Source: Toxoplasma gondii ME49
Taxonomy: Eukaryota; Apicomplexa; Conoidasida; Eucoccidiorida; Sarcocystidae
Direction: 5' to 3'
DNA length: 64,000 nucleotides
NCBI RefSeq assembly: GCF_000006565.2
Contig: NC_031480.1
Location: forward strand, 3,197,529 to 3,261,528
Under the pieces are notes generated by a model. The model saw only the letters and a list, made by a program, of their open reading frames with translations. It ran no database searches and was not told the DNA's origin. Shown piece by piece: positions 29,701 through 43,300 of the stretch. Within the stretch, counting starts at the first letter, position 1; each line of letters opens with the position of its first letter. The translations under genes were made by a program, and so were the position numbers.

Positions 29701-32700
29701 TCGAGTGAAAGAGAGAGTGAAAGAGAGAGAGAAGGAGAGAGAGAAGGAGGACCCGAACGAGAGAGGGGCATAGATCGGACAGGTGAGCGAGGAGACGAGC
29801 GCGAAAGAGCCGGAGAGAAGGGATGCTGGAGCAGACAGACGGAGGAGGCTTCTCGTCTCCGAGGAAAAAGTGAGAGAGAGGAGAAGGAGAAGGACCTGTT
29901 TCTTAACGCGCCTTGCTCTGTACAGACGGCCTCGATCGTCGACGCAGCGGCGCGCGCGGGATTCATCTGCTGTGTCGTTCGCCTCAGCTCGCATCGCGCG
30001 GGCACTGCGAAGGCCCTCCAGGCCTTTCTGGGCAACCAGGAAAGGCGAAGAAGAGACGCAAAGGAAAGGAGACAGCACCGCGGATGCTACAGCCGAAACG
30101 AGAAGAGTGACACCCGCGAGCGAAGAAACGGTTGTGTCGACCTTGGAAGCGCGGCGACCAGCGGCGGCGACTTGAGTTGCGCAGCCAAGGCGTTTCCGCC
30201 AAGCGAAGAAGAACGAGGAGAAGCCGACGAGCTGCTTTTACCTCCTTTGTCAATGTGTGGCGCGGGCGCGTTAGTCGAGGATCCAGTTGAAGAGTTGCGG
30301 GTGAGAAAAGCGTTGTGAGCCTTCGTCTGTCTCCTCTCTTGCGTATTTCTCGGCAACGCCTCTGTCGGGGAGTCTCCTTCTTCGCGCGTTCTTCTGTTTG
30401 TCTCAGCTCCCCTCGGATGGGACAGCGACGGGCCTTCCTCTCTCTACACTGTTTCGAAGAGTCTCGGAGCCCTCATGGATAGGCGCGTTGTGCCTGAAGC
30501 GTCCGTGGACGCGACGAACGTCGACGCCTGCATGCACTTAGACTCCACATCCTATTTTCCTGCATCAGAAAAACGTTTGAGAGGTGTACATGCGAGGACG
30601 AGAGTCAGACGGTATCTCTACGGAGCGTGGTGCAGATAGACGTGAGACACCACGGACGCCTAGTGTATATGACGCGAGAGAGACCCCACCAGCAGTTCGT
30701 CCGTTCAACGACGCTATGTCAAAAAACGGTCAACATGCAAGTAATACATCTGGACTGATGTAGAGGGAGAGGATCCAACGTCGACGTACAGAGTTATGTT
30801 TGGGTATCTAGATGTCGGCTGTTTGCCGGTGGAGAATGGCGTTCGATTCCCGCATATTACCACCTACTATGTTTTGTGTTCCTGCTGCGCTTCTCCCCAG
30901 CTCGTCATCTCTTACGTCCATTCCCTCTGTCCTTCGTTGCCGATGGCGGCCATCGGACTGTCTCTCGGCGGCAACACTCTGTTGCGCCTCCTGTCTCCGT
31001 TGTCTGCGCCGGAGCCTCCGTTTTCGCCTCCCGGCGCCCTCGCTCAGCAGGCCGCTGCCGCGACTTCAGCATCTGTCTCCACGCGCCCCAGCGGGTATCT
31101 GACACTCGGACGACCGCAGGCTCCAGTCCAGGGAGTGTATCTCCAGCCAACGCTCCTCCCACCCGCCTGCTGTTCCTGCTGCGACGGCGACGCGCCTTTC
31201 CCTTGCGCGACGACGCTCGCGCGCGTGCAGCGGGCGGCGGCGAGGCGCGCCAGGGCCCCGTGCGCTCAGGCGGAGACGGAGCGGAGGCGTAGGCCTCTGG
31301 ACACAGGCGACGGAGCCGGAGGACCGCATGTCTCGACGCAGGAGACTCGCGGCCTCAGGGAGACTCCACCGAACCCAAAGAACCGGGAAGGCAAGCAAAA
31401 AGAAGACGAAAAAGGATGTGTGGCGTCGGCGAGGGGCGGCCTTGGTCCAGGCGCGTTTGGGGGCTCCAAGGAGACGCATGCAGGTGCTTTGTTATCCAGC
31501 TTCGAAGCGCCGACCGCGACTCGGTCCCGGTCTTTATCTGCGGAGTTAGGGTGTCCTGAGGCGCCTCGGTGCGTGCAAGGGAATGCACGTGATGAGCGCG
31601 AAGATGCCGTGAAGACGCAGAGACGCTTGGCGGAAGAGGTCTCTTTGGACGCTTGCGAGCCGAAGCCGGGAGAGGGAGAACAGCCGGAGTCCTTCGTCTC
31701 CTTTGTCGCGGGAGGCGGTCAGGCGGAACTTCCAACCGCTGCGGGAGAACCAGATGATGATGCGCTGCAGGGCGATCACGGGCCATGTCACGGTGGTGTG
31801 TCTCTAAGCGACGACGCAGACGCCTCTGGGGAACCTACAGGCCGGCCGCTCCGAGGGCGAGGAGTCTCGAATGCGATCGGAGGTTGTTTTCGTCGGGAAA
31901 GATGGCCTCCTCTCGAAGGGGATTCAACCACAGGTTCAGGCGAAAAAGCTCCCTTGAGAGAAGGACGAAGTGCGACTGGTGCGTCTTTGGCCTCAGAGCC
32001 GCAGCCAGGCTCCGGACCTCGCCCTCCGTCACCACTCGCCGAAACATCTGCCCAAACGCGAGATGAGTTCTTCAAGAGCAGAAGCGACAAGGTCGTGGAG
32101 TCGGAGGATCGCGCTGGGAGGCGAACCAAGCGAGACGAGCGACGCGGTGTCGGCGCAGCACCGTGTATGCGAGGGACGGCGGGGCTCCCGTTTCCGCGGG
32201 TCTTGCCGTCGAGCGCTGCGCTCGTCTTGCCGGCGGCGCCTGTCTCTCCGGCCCGGCGGAGACTCGAGACCGACGGGAGAGGCGGAAACGGGAGAGAAGC
32301 GAGGGAGGACAGGGCGAAAGCTGGAGCCGAAGTCCGCCGTGGTGCTTCCGCGACCTCTCTGTCTATATCGGCGACGGGCGCTGCGGCGCTCAGCTATCTG
32401 GGGGGTTTGTGGAGCTTCGCCTCCTCCGGCCGGACTGTGCAGAGGCCCGAGCAGCGACCGGATGTCTCCTCGGCCTCGATGTCCAGGACGTCCCTCTGGT
32501 CGGAGATAGGAGCCGAAGAGGCTGGCGGCGCCGGTCGCGAGCCTGCGGAGGCCGCTTCGTCCAGTTCCGCCTTGGGGACTGTCTTCCCGCCTCCGGGCTC
32601 CGGACACAGACACCCTGGGCGGACCGCCTCCGCGCAGGCCCCGCTGTCTCTGGATGTGCATGCAGGCGAGGTTCGCGGCGACTCGGGGCGAGGTGTCTCA

Positions 32701-35242
32701 GTCCCCGTCGCCTCGATCCTCAGTGCCGTCGTCTGTGTGGGGCCTTTCCTCGAAATGCACAGATGCAACGAGCGACGGAATGCTTCTTTCGCGGGGCTCT
32801 TCGACTGGCTATCGCTGACCGGTCTCGCGACGGACGGCATCGTCTCCTGGCTGCACGGCCTTGTAACGTTTCTGTCCAGCTTCTTCGAACGGGGTGCCAC
32901 GGAGGGATCCCCAAGCCCGGCGACTTCGAGGAAGCGCGGAGAAGCGAGTGGCGAAGGTCCCGACGATGACGTTCTCTACGCGGATCCAGAGGCTTTGTTT
33001 TCTTTCCCCGTATCTGGGTCTTCTCTCCCTCCTCCAAATATCACTGGCGAGACCAAGGCAACGTTTGCGAGTTCCTCCCAGAGCGTCGGCAACGCGTCTA
33101 CTTCTGCCCGTGGGCGGGTACAGGAACAAGAAGGAGACACGCTCTCCCGTCGCTCGGTCGGAGATGCCCCCCGAACGCGCAGTCTCATGGCCCTTCCACC
33201 ATCTCTCCCCGCGCACTTCTGCTGTCCCTGCGCCCTCCAGCGGTGGCTCGCCGCCTACGCCGAGGCGCTCTTCTTCGAGGGCGCCCCCTGGGGCTGGGGC
33301 CCTGGTGAGGTGCGCCCCGCGCGAGCGTCGGGCCCCAAGCGTGGAGACAGAGGAGACAGCGGGAGCGCGCGCCAGCCGCTCTTGGCGTGCCAGAGTAGCT
33401 TCGAGGTCGATTGCTGGCTGGCGGAAAATGCGCTGCGTCTCGACAGAGTCGAGCTGCTTTCACCCTACACGCGGGCCCCCGGCTGCGGCCGGACGAGGCG
33501 GCGGCCGGCGCGCTCGTGCCCCCGACCCCGCGCCGGCGCGCTCCGGAGCCCAACTAGCTGTGCGGAGGCGGAGCACGTGGGGGAGGCAGAGGGAGCGCGG
33601 CGCGGGCCGCGAGACACGGCGGCGGACTCGGAGAGCGAGGGCGAAGCAGCTGAGAAATGGTGGGAAGGCCGCGAAGTCCACAGAAAACAAGGCGTCTACT
33701 GGAGGTTGTCTAGGAGGTATCCAGGGGGCGTCTCCGAATTCTACGAGGACTGGTCCGTCGGCGGGGCGAGGCTGGACAACGTCCCGGTCCCCACTCTAAT
33801 TTTCATGTCGATGGACGACCCCATCAGCGACTTTGGCGCCGTTGACTTGTTCGCCTGTTGCCGGTGAGCAGGGGAGACAAGGAAGTTGAGAAGGAAACAG
33901 AGAAAAACGAATCGCACTGAAAAAACTGAGGGCAGGGCTGTTCTCGTAGACACGACGAAGTGGGCTACCTAAGCGAGGACGGCGACAATTGCTCAGCTCG
34001 AACGTAAATTTTTGTCTTTAAGATCTCCGCTAGATCCACACCTCAGGTCTGCTACCAATGAGGGGCGGAGCCTCGAAAGAGGGATTGCCTTGCGGGGTTC
34101 GAGACAAGCGTCCAGTAGGAGACTTGGCACAGAGAGTCCACGGCGAAAAGCTGAGGAAAAGGGAGAGGGAAGAGAGGGGAGAGAAAGGAGAGAGACGACG
34201 AGGGAGAAAAGGAAGCGAAAGGAAGGAGACACAGGGAAAGGACGCACGGGAGGAAATGAAGCTGCAGACAAGACAGAACGTTGTAGGATGGATGGTGAAA
34301 CAAAGAACAGTCGTTTCTGAGAGGGACAAGACAAGACGCGACACGTACCACGCTCTCGGGAGAGCACAACGAGCGTGACGATGCAAAGGCAAAACACTCT
34401 CTCTCCTGAAAGAGAGGTTTAAAAAGTCCGAAGAAAGAGAAACGAATTCTCAGACAGAAAGTCACGACAAACTGCAGAGAGGGAGAAACAATCACAGATT
34501 GGGCGATTCTGGCTTTTTCTTGAGTCGAAGTCTACTCCAAGGCGCGTCTGTCCTTTGGCGCACTCGCCTGACGGTACTTTCTGCTCGCGAGTCTGCTTTC
34601 TCTCCCCGCATTTTCCTTCAGAAATGCCAACGTCGCGTTTGCAATCACGCAGACGGGTTCGCACTGCACGCACCTAGCAGGTTAGCTCTACGGGCACAAA
34701 GCGGGAGGCCTCCGGGGCGGTATCCCTCTCTCAATATGCGTGTACATCAGTCCAGCGATATCCGTGTCTGTGCATAGAACCTAAAACATTTGTAAGTGTC
34801 GACACCACCTACAACGTTTATGTACTTATAGCCGGGAGTTATCATCTCTTTCACGGTTTATTCGCGAACCAAGTCGTGTACATAGTCTTTCGTATAGGCA
34901 GGTAGATTGATTGATAGATGGATACGTAGATAGATAAGGACACACAAGTTTAGGTCGTAGATAGACTACGTTTCGTATAAGCATATGTATATATATATAT
35001 ATATATATATGTTGTATTCGTACACCTGTTTGTACAGGCTTGGCAGAGCTGTTCTCTCGCGAGTATTCGTGGTCCGAAATGCTTGTTTTGCATTTCTTGC
35101 TACTTCTGTTTGCGTTTCAGGTTCAAGACCACGCGTTTGGTTCGCTCGGGCAGCTGTCGAGTTTCTAACGAAGGCGCTGACGAGTTGCACTTGGCCGCTG
35201 CCTTCCGCGCGGCATGGCTCTCAGAGCGAGGCCACAGGGTAG
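26780..35242 (+). CDS. Giant YheT/ABHD1-3-family alpha/beta hydrolase
   Basis: ABHD1/YheT enzymes are membrane-associated serine hydrolases, often acting on lipid esters. Five exons join in phase to 1,935 residues: 26780-27681, 28539-30300, 30901-33863, 34622-34680 and 35121-35242. ATG 26780 has a strong context and starts a signal-anchor-like N-terminus; several more hydrophobic segments follow near residues 200-300. Family motifs in order are 'SYRPPFYVFSTLLQ' (residue ~306), 'EELRLVISYVHSLCP' across an exon junction, the nucleophile elbow 'AIGLSLGGNTLLRLL' (Ser at about 909), 'VPTLIFMSMDDPISD' with the acid Asp (~1860), and 'NVAFAITQTGSHCTHL' with the catalytic His (~1890) in a 59-nt exon. 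The C-terminus 'VWFARAAVEFLTKAL' also fits. About 950 residues, mostly low-complexity, separate nucleophile and acid, where usual members have about 120. The oxyanion-region HG motif reads 'FFRGLIFVVGDE' and is degenerate. Substrate unknown. Confidence 0.85.
34988..35010. repeat. TA microsatellite in the last intron of the hydrolase
   Basis: (TA)n run inside the intron 34681-35120, preceded by GATA-like repeats at 34905-34945. Confidence 0.9.
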
Positions 35243-35780
35243 AGCGCAGGGACTGCATGCAGCTTGAAAGCTGGCAGCGAGTCTGCCTCGAAATCTCCGC
35301 GGCGTCGCAAATGGTGACACGTGTGTTCCGTGACGTGGAACATCACATTGGCACACCTTGTATACAGCCACTGGTTTTTCAACTAAAAACGTTGAATCTC
35401 ACCATTCTTGGTGCATTCAGCATTTCAACCCTCCGAGGCTGTGCATGCAAAGGAAGGCGCAAGCCAGAGAGGTTTTTCATCGCTCAGACCTATTCTGTGG
35501 TGCCTGATGTCGGCTAAGGCTGACGCCGATGTTTCTCGGTCGTTTTAGGGAAAGACTCTTAAAAAGCTTGTGTGCATGTTCTCTGCTTGTGGTTATTTAG
35601 AGATCGCGAACGACGGCTTTCGCGCTCGCGTGTAGAACGAGCTGTTATTGTAAAAAAAGTGTAATTAGCTGACTGCTGTGTTTTGGGTTTGTAACCAGAG
35701 ATACTAGATACTGCGAAACGCAACGATCAGAGGCTAGCTCGTGACGTTCTTTGATGTAAAGCAATCATGGCGGACTTATA

Positions 35781-35915
35781 TGTCTGTATCTCATAACTGA
35801 AGTCGTATTCATTGATGAGATACAGACAACCAAGGTTTTTGTGAAAGCTACGCATGAGCCGCATTCGGCATCGTAGGTGCTATATGCGTCTGACTATTCG
35901 ATTTCAGTTATGAGA
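35781..35915. repeat. Nested inverted repeats, MITE-like
   Basis: A perfect 14-bp stem (35781-35794 with 35815-35828) encloses a 20-nt loop. A 13-bp arm (35789-35801, TCTCATAACTGAA) also pairs perfectly with 35903-35915, bounding a 127-bp element. I see no clear target-site duplication. Confidence 0.6.
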
Positions 35916-38900
35916 GGTGCAACCACACTCGCACTTTGGCAGAGGCGCATCGAAGTTTAGAGACCCTTACCGAGCGCGCTACTATGGTTCGTGGTCGTGT
36001 AGTGTACTGCTGCTTCGCGTGAGTTTATCGGGTACGGGGTTCTCGGCACATGAACACACCCCGCATATAAGTCTTGCATGCAGCCTGCTCTCCCTGGGAC
36101 CAGCCCAGCGGCAAGGCGGCCGGCGGCGCCGAACTCTCTTAGGTTTGAGTCTCTTGGTCTCGCAAGACAGACGAGAACAGAATTCGCCACAGGCGATTCG
36201 CTTTGCCGCGCGAACACACGGGAAAACCCTGAGACCTCCGCTGGTCCCTCTGAAGCCAGAGGGCTGTGTGGGTTCCTTCCCCATCGATTGGACGGGGAAA
36301 ATAGTATTCGACGCCAGCCGGCCACGTTGTATCGTTCGACATCTTTGTGATATTCGTATGTGGTTTGAACTCAGTCGCAAAACCCTCCCTCCCTTGAAAT
36401 CGTCTTTATGTTTCCCGGAAGCAAAACACGAAATAGCGCCGTGAGCCACGGACACCTGAGCCGGCACTGAGTCTCAGGGTCTCCCACAGACTGGGACAGA
36501 CGGGAAACGCATGCGAATTCCCTGTTTCCTACTCCAGCTCGGAATCCCTGCCCCTCAGTTTCCCCGAAAACCATGCAACCTGTGATGGTGTCCTTTTTCC
36601 CGCTCTGCGGGGACCGCCCCGCTGCTCCACAGGCTTGCAGCCAGCCGGCAAGTCCCTAACAGATCATCTCAGGAAGACAACCGACAAAATGGGAAAATGC
36701 CGCGCTGTGCGCAACCCGTGCCTTCTTTCGCCCAGCTCGGACTTTCTGCCAGCGAAAGCTTCGAGAGCTGACACCTGCTCGCACGGGAGCGCGTGTCGAA
36801 CCAAGCGCTCCCGCTACGACGTCGGAGGTGTTTGTGGATCCACCCGCCGCTCGCAGGGGGAGTTGGACTGGAACACAATGTTCATTTTTTGCGAGCAGCT
36901 TCTCTAGGAAGCACTTCGCTGGCCCAGATTGCAAAAATTCTCTGACCGGACCGACGTGGCCGCCACGACTTGTGCAACGCATGCACGGCTGTCACAGCGT
37001 CAGACTCGCGTTTCTACGTTCCACACCCTATTGTGGCGGAAAAGCGTGGATTTCCATCACGACAAGCAGTGTTCTCTTCCCTCCCCCATTCTTGCTACCC
37101 TAACCTCACGAGATCCCTCACACGCAGTTCGACTGCACCCCTGCATACCTGCGCGCCTTTTCGTGCGGTGTCCACGCTTCGCCCGGCAGGGCAGGTCCCC
37201 TTTCCACAGAAAAGCCTGCTCAGTGCGTCTTGCATTGGTCGATTTTGCCGAACGATCACTCCTTCGTTCGGTTCTCCTGACAAAGCCTACGAGCGCCGCT
37301 CGGGGCGGCTCTTAGATTACCGGGCCTCCCTCGCGGAGAGCCCGGAAGGAATCACTTGTAGACAGGACACACGTTTTCACGAATCTACTACCTGTGCGAC
37401 TGGGCCTAGACATAATAGACAAGACAACTCCGAGCCGCTGTGGGCTCTCTCTGCACCTTCAAGGATCCACATCGGATCCCCGCCAGGCATGACTGTCGCT
37501 GCCAGCCCTCCTCACGGGGCAATGACAACATGAAGTCTCTGACTCCCGCCTCTCTCACACCTAAATGTCGACGGTGCGGCTCTCTCGCTCCTTGCAACTG
37601 GCAAGAGGCGTCCGCGGAGAGACGCAGAGGCACTCGGAAAAAAACAAAGCGCATGCATGCAACGCCTTCGAGCAGACGCCGCGTGCCGCGTCGTTTCGCG
37701 GGTTTGCTTTGAACGCTCCTCGACTACGCAGAGCAAAACGCACGTGGTGTGTCCACCTCTTTACATAGATGTACGCCAATCTTTTCGCGAGATAGCTTGG
37801 TGCATATACTCTGTAGACGCAAGGCTCGTGAACGCACGCACAGAATGTTGGACTCTCCCGGCCAGAAAAAAAAACAAAGCAGTCTGTCCCTAAAGGGTAA
37901 CGCGCGATGAACGGTGACACTGGAACGGCGTCGTCTTCCCCTAGTTGTCGGCACCAGCCTGCGGGCGGAGAGCGACTCTGGCGCGCGCGCTCTTCCTACT
38001 CAGCCTGCGTCGAAGTCTCCGGAGTCGGAAGGCGCCTCGCGGGTCGCGTTCGACACGCGCCTCTCTGGCGGGTGCGGCAAGATCAAAGCAAAAAACAAAC
38101 CGGCAGCGAACGCGCTGCACAAATGAGGATCGGGTGCCTCCTGTTTCGCACGGCGAATCCGCCATGCTCTCTATTTACACAACTGCATGCGTTGCCACGC
38201 ATGCGCGCCCCCACACACAAAAGCCATAACTCGCGCGGACGCACACTTACACACCGCAAGAAACAACGGGATAAGCCCCCTCTATCTATACAGTTTTCTT
38301 CGAACATGCAGACTGCATAGACCGGACGTTGGCGCGGCTTTGGCGGCGCACTCTAACGCCCTTTTCGACACTCGACTTCTCCTTGCGCCCAGAACGCCGC
38401 CTTTGATTGTACGCCCCCCCGTTTTCGTCACCGTGTTTTTTATAGCCCCCACGCCTTGAGTACACGCCCATTGTGCGAAACTTTTGACCCGATTCCTGAC
38501 GCAGACTCTAACGCGCGCGCCAACAACGAAAAGGATTCAAACAAGAAGTAAATATACACACGTTAACACGCGTATATGTGGATACATAAAAATGCATCGA
38601 TAGTTACAAGCCGACCCACACGTCGACTCTTGCACATCCGGGCCGGCGTCCTGTGTCCGGCCCCGCAGTCGCTTCCACCGATTCTTCGTCCCACACAGCG
38701 GCAACACAAACTCTTCTCGCGGAAGGAGAGGCTCCTGTCTCTGCGTACGCCAGTCTGCGAGAGGATGACCGCTAGAACGACGGAACTGATCGCAGTCGGA
38801 TCTGACGAACCGTCTCCTCTCACTGTATTTAGACGAGAGTGAGTAACTCCCTGGCGCGCAAAAAGGTCTGTTCCGCTCTCTGACGCATCTCACGTCTTCA

Positions 38901-39059
38901 GGCTCTTGTCCAGAGGCGGCCTTCCACACCGCTAGGACAAGTGCTCTCGCGCGAGGCGAGACGGATTCACGAGGAACATCGCGACTGCGCTACTCTCTCC
39001 TCGGTGCGCTACGGAGAGAGATTCGGCGAAAAATAGGTGAGGGGACTCCGGAACAGTGT

Positions 39060-39250
39060 CGCCTCCTTTTAAGGTCTGACAGTGCTCTTCTGAAGAGTCT
39101 GGTCGACCCCACTGGAGGCTCTATGGAAGACCTTTCTGCAGGTCTGAGAGGCTTCCTCTGAAAGTTTCAGAGGCATCTTCTGAGCCTCCGAGACCCACCT
39201 CGTTTGAGGGTCTATTCGGTCTCCTTTGAAGCTCTGAGATGCTTCCTCTC
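39060..39250. repeat. Degenerate short tandem repeat
   Basis: Diverged units around TCTGAGAGGCTTCCTCTGAA recur about seven times with GGTCT/GAGGC cores. No frame is kept open through it. Confidence 0.5.
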
Positions 39251-40309
39251 TGGGTCACAGGATGGGGGCTCACACGGCACGAAGCAAAGTTTCATGGCGC
39301 GCTCTGGCGAGTTTCCAGGGCGCGCAGAGGCGAGTAGCCGCGAAGTCGGCCGACAATACAGAGCCGCATGCAAGCGGAGCAGAAAAAAGCATTCGGAAGA
39401 TTCTTTCATGTGAAGAACGGAAGCGGCAGACGGACGGAGCCAGCGGAGCTGAGTCCAATGAACGCGACCCGGAGGATAGCTCTCTGGGTCACACACCTGC
39501 CGCGTTCTGCGCCAGAGCGAAGGCGGCAGACGAGATCCTTCTCCCTCGGGTGCTAAAAAATTTAATTCAAAGAGGCGCATAAAAGTCCGCAGAGACCCCG
39601 AGATCGGGGCTCTCCGCAACACGGCGACACTGGGTCGTGCAGCCCCCAGGCGCTCTGTCCCTGCCTCTTTCTCCCCACTCCCAGGCCTTTTTCGACGGTG
39701 GGCTCGCCACCCCGAGAGCCACGAACGCCCCCCCCAATCAGGCACTCTCCCCCCGACGTCCGAGTCTGTGCGCTCTCTCGCAGGTCTGTGCATTTTTTGC
39801 CTTCTCGGTCTAGTCTGGGTGAGTGATTTGCCTGCTCTCTCATTCTCGGAGAACTGGCGGAGACAGAACGGTACTTGGAGCAAGGTCAGAGGTTAGTGTT
39901 TACGACACAAGTGAGGCCCCGGCGCCTCACCGCTTGCCGGAGGGTCAGAGCAAACCCGGAGATGGGCAGCTGCGCGCGCGCTGGGCGTCGTCGCGCAGCC
40001 CGTGCGCTAAAAGGAGGACTTTTAGCTTTCCGTCGCGAGGCACCTTCCCCCACAATTCAACTTTCTCTTTCCCGCACACAAGGCATGCAAGAGCCTCCGC
40101 TTTCCGAAAGAAGCTCGAGGCCCTTCCGCACACACGCGCCGCCTCTGGAGGCTCTCCAGAAACCTTCGGAAAGAGACAGGAGACAGAACGGGCGCGAGAC
40201 GCAGTCCCTGCAAACCGGAAGATGTCTGCACGCGGCAGGAAAACGCTCGCGCCTCCTAGGACTCTAGGCATTTGTAGGGAGAATCGGCCCCACGAATGCC
40301 CCAGAGCGC

Positions 40310-43300
40310 TCACTGCGCGCCCTTAGACAAGTCCGAAAGCTGTGCGGCCAGCACACTCTCTTCTGCAACGAGACGCTCGACAGCTTCCTCGTCTCCCTCA
40401 GCTTCGTTGAAATCATCAAAGTAACTGCAGACAAGGGGACAACACGGAGTTCGTCTACGGATGAAAACGCATCTTTACTGTAAAAACAGGGAAGGGGACG
40501 ACCAGAGTCCAACCAGAGTAAATAGCATCACAGACGCATAGCGTACGTACAAAACCACAGTCCGTGACCCTTAGGATTGTTGTTCTGTAACGATTTACAC
40601 GTCGTGATGTCGTCTTCTTACGTGAGGAGGGGGGCCTTAGCCAGGACAAACAAACGAATTCCGACAGGTAAAAGTCGAAGGAAACTCCCACCCAGCGCCC
40701 TCCCAGAGGACCGTGGCCGGAGGCCCAACAAACAAGATCCAACAACCAAGGAACTGGAGACCTACGTCGTATGCGGCTAAGACCGACGTATGACAGTCCC
40801 GTGTACTATAGAGAGAAATATTGGCGCGTCTTCGCATGCATGTAAAGATGAAGATCTGTACAGCTGTCAACAAGTTGTCCAGTTCTTGGCTACACGAACA
40901 GGGCGTTGTGCTCCACAAAGAAAATTCAAGGAAAAACAGGTATGCTCTTCGGAAAAATTCTTATCAAACAGTCTACCTACTCACACATCTATGCATGAAT
41001 ATCTATATAAATATATGTATATAAGATATATATAGATAGATATATATGTGCGACAGCAAGCAAAGCCGTTGCTTCGCACGCGTAAGCGGACTGCTGGCTG
41101 AGAAGCAAGGCGTTCAGGACTGCCGACAGGCAGTTGAGCCATCGGCGGGGGCAGCTGTGAGAGCTGAGAACTTACTGCGACACCATCCACGAGATGAAGT
41201 TGTCGATCGCACGATCATGGAGAAACTGTGCAGACTCAATTTTCTGCAAACATGGCAACAGACGTATTTCAGGTTTCAGTTTGTTGAGGTTGTCGCCTCT
41301 CTCGACTCCGAGAACAGGCGCGGCGCTTCTGCGCGCACAGCTGACAGAGACGAGCTCCACGTAACGTTCACAGGCCACCACCTCAACGGGAACAGTGGCG
41401 GAAAGCATGTCACAAGACGGGCCTCGAGTTTCGGTGTGACGTGCGTTTTCTACCATATTTAAGGCGAGTTTCCTTCCGCAAGAGGACCCATGACCTACCG
41501 CAATGCCATCTCGACGATAAACCTCAACTCGCCCTGTAGGTACACTCTCCAGCACTCCATTCACGAAGTCGAGTGCAGTTCTGAACGCATGCGCAAAGGC
41601 AGAAAGGACACAGCGCATAAGCAGGATACACGCCAATTTTGCTTCGCAAAATTTCTCCCCTCAAAAAACCAAAACGACACTGGCAGCCTCGAACTTAAGG
41701 AGATACGATCGAATCCGCAGATCATATACTTCTTCGCATGGCATAGGTTTGGAGGCTGAACAAATGCTGTTTACGCCTCACATGTATGGATATAAGAGTC
41801 GACCCCTCTTCCGTGTAACCAGGACTGTTGTGGAGCGAGAAAAACGAGAGGCTGGACGCCAGCACATGCACACAATGCATGTGTAGACGGTACAGACTCC
41901 ACGCCAACCAGGACGTCTCTGCGTGGATGCGCGTCCACTGTTCTGAAGGTTTTCTTTCCTACAACTACTGCCCCCCATGATTCCAGAACAGAAAGAGTCT
42001 ACGAACGGACACGGCGGTGACTTTTTGAAAAAAACGGGGCGGCAGATCACGGTAGAAACAGACGCTGTGTTGCTAGCGCTCCACATCTTGTTGGAGCAAT
42101 ATCAGCTGGATGGAAATTCGAGGTGCCGCATGCTTCAGCTGCATCTCCTGCGCCGTTTTCATTCGTGGACACCGACGGAAGACGACTCCTCAGACGCTGG
42201 AATGATCGGCACCATCGTAAGCGCACTGTCCGAGTGATCACAGAAAGCGCGAGACGCAGAGAACCCAACAGAGCACGCGACGCAGTCCAGAGACACTCTC
42301 AGCTGTGAAGGTCCTCGAGGACCACAGAAGAAAGACGCGCTTTGAACTGGGACTCTGTGGCGACGATGCTCTTCGGAAAACTCAGCGGAGACATACCATT
42401 TACACATGGGAGAAAGCGAACAGACGCTGCAAGCGCGAATGGACGTCAAGGACGCATGCACGGTGCGACGACGCGCACGGATTCACCGTTGAGCCACAAT
42501 GGGTCCCAGATAATCCTATCCTGATTGTCTTTGTCCTACAGATACGTCGTGTCAAACGGATTTCCCTTCTCCACCACTTAATTCTCTCAGGTAGGCGCTG
42601 CGAAGTTCCTGGAACTGGGAGTCGGTAAACAACGACCGTCAAGCTGTAAACCGGTCGTCGAACAGCTTGCAGAAAGAAACACAGAGACTTCTGTCGAAAG
42701 CGGTGCGGCAGAGGGAACCGTTCTCTAGGGAAGAGCTTACATGACGCATGCCCTGTCGTATTTGTTCTGTTCGAGAATGTCCAGCATCCCTTGAATGACA
42801 GACGGCTCCGCCTCGACGACCGCATTGAGATGCTTCTTCCCGTGGTTCAAGCCGACGTGCAGAAGAGACACCGCCGCCTCCTGGACAGAACACCGACAGG
42901 AACTCTTCCCGAAGCCTTCGCATGCAGAGCCTCTGTGTTCGGTGTCACCCACACGGCTAAGCAGCGACGGCTTCCCTTCGCAAAGGTCTAAGGTCTTTCG
43001 GGTTTCGTCTTCTGAGGTGAAAGACTTCCCCCCCTTTGATCTTTCCCACAAGGGCAATCCTCACTTTCTAACCCAGCATACACACCGGCACAAGTAAACA
43101 GATCCTCCGTACAAAGCTGGTCCTTGACGGCACGAGCATCGTCGCTAGACCCCTCCGCTCTCCCCACTACATGCGACACAAAAACGAAGCGACAATGACT
43201 GAAGACTTCCCTCCTGCGGCCTCGTCAGCACGATCACTGTCTGACAGGTGCAGCCTCAGTTCTTTTTGGGACCCTACGGACGGAAAGAGGTATGCACAAA

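Larger units (their letters stand above)
35243..40309. other. Gene-poor 5-kb convergent region
   Basis: It lies between the 3' ends of the hydrolase and the importin-like gene. Open frames up to 223 codons occur on both strands (for example 39212-39883 minus, 39823-40326 plus) but lack domains, ATG support or in-phase splice partners. The region holds a small inverted-repeat element (35781-35915), a degenerate short repeat (39060-39250), and otherwise unassigned DNA that may include long 3' UTRs or noncoding RNA. Confidence 0.55.

Noticed and set aside
39212..39883. Minus-strand open frame of 223 codons
   Set aside because: Arg/Ser/Pro-rich composition, no ATG at the start, no domain, and it crosses the degenerate repeat.
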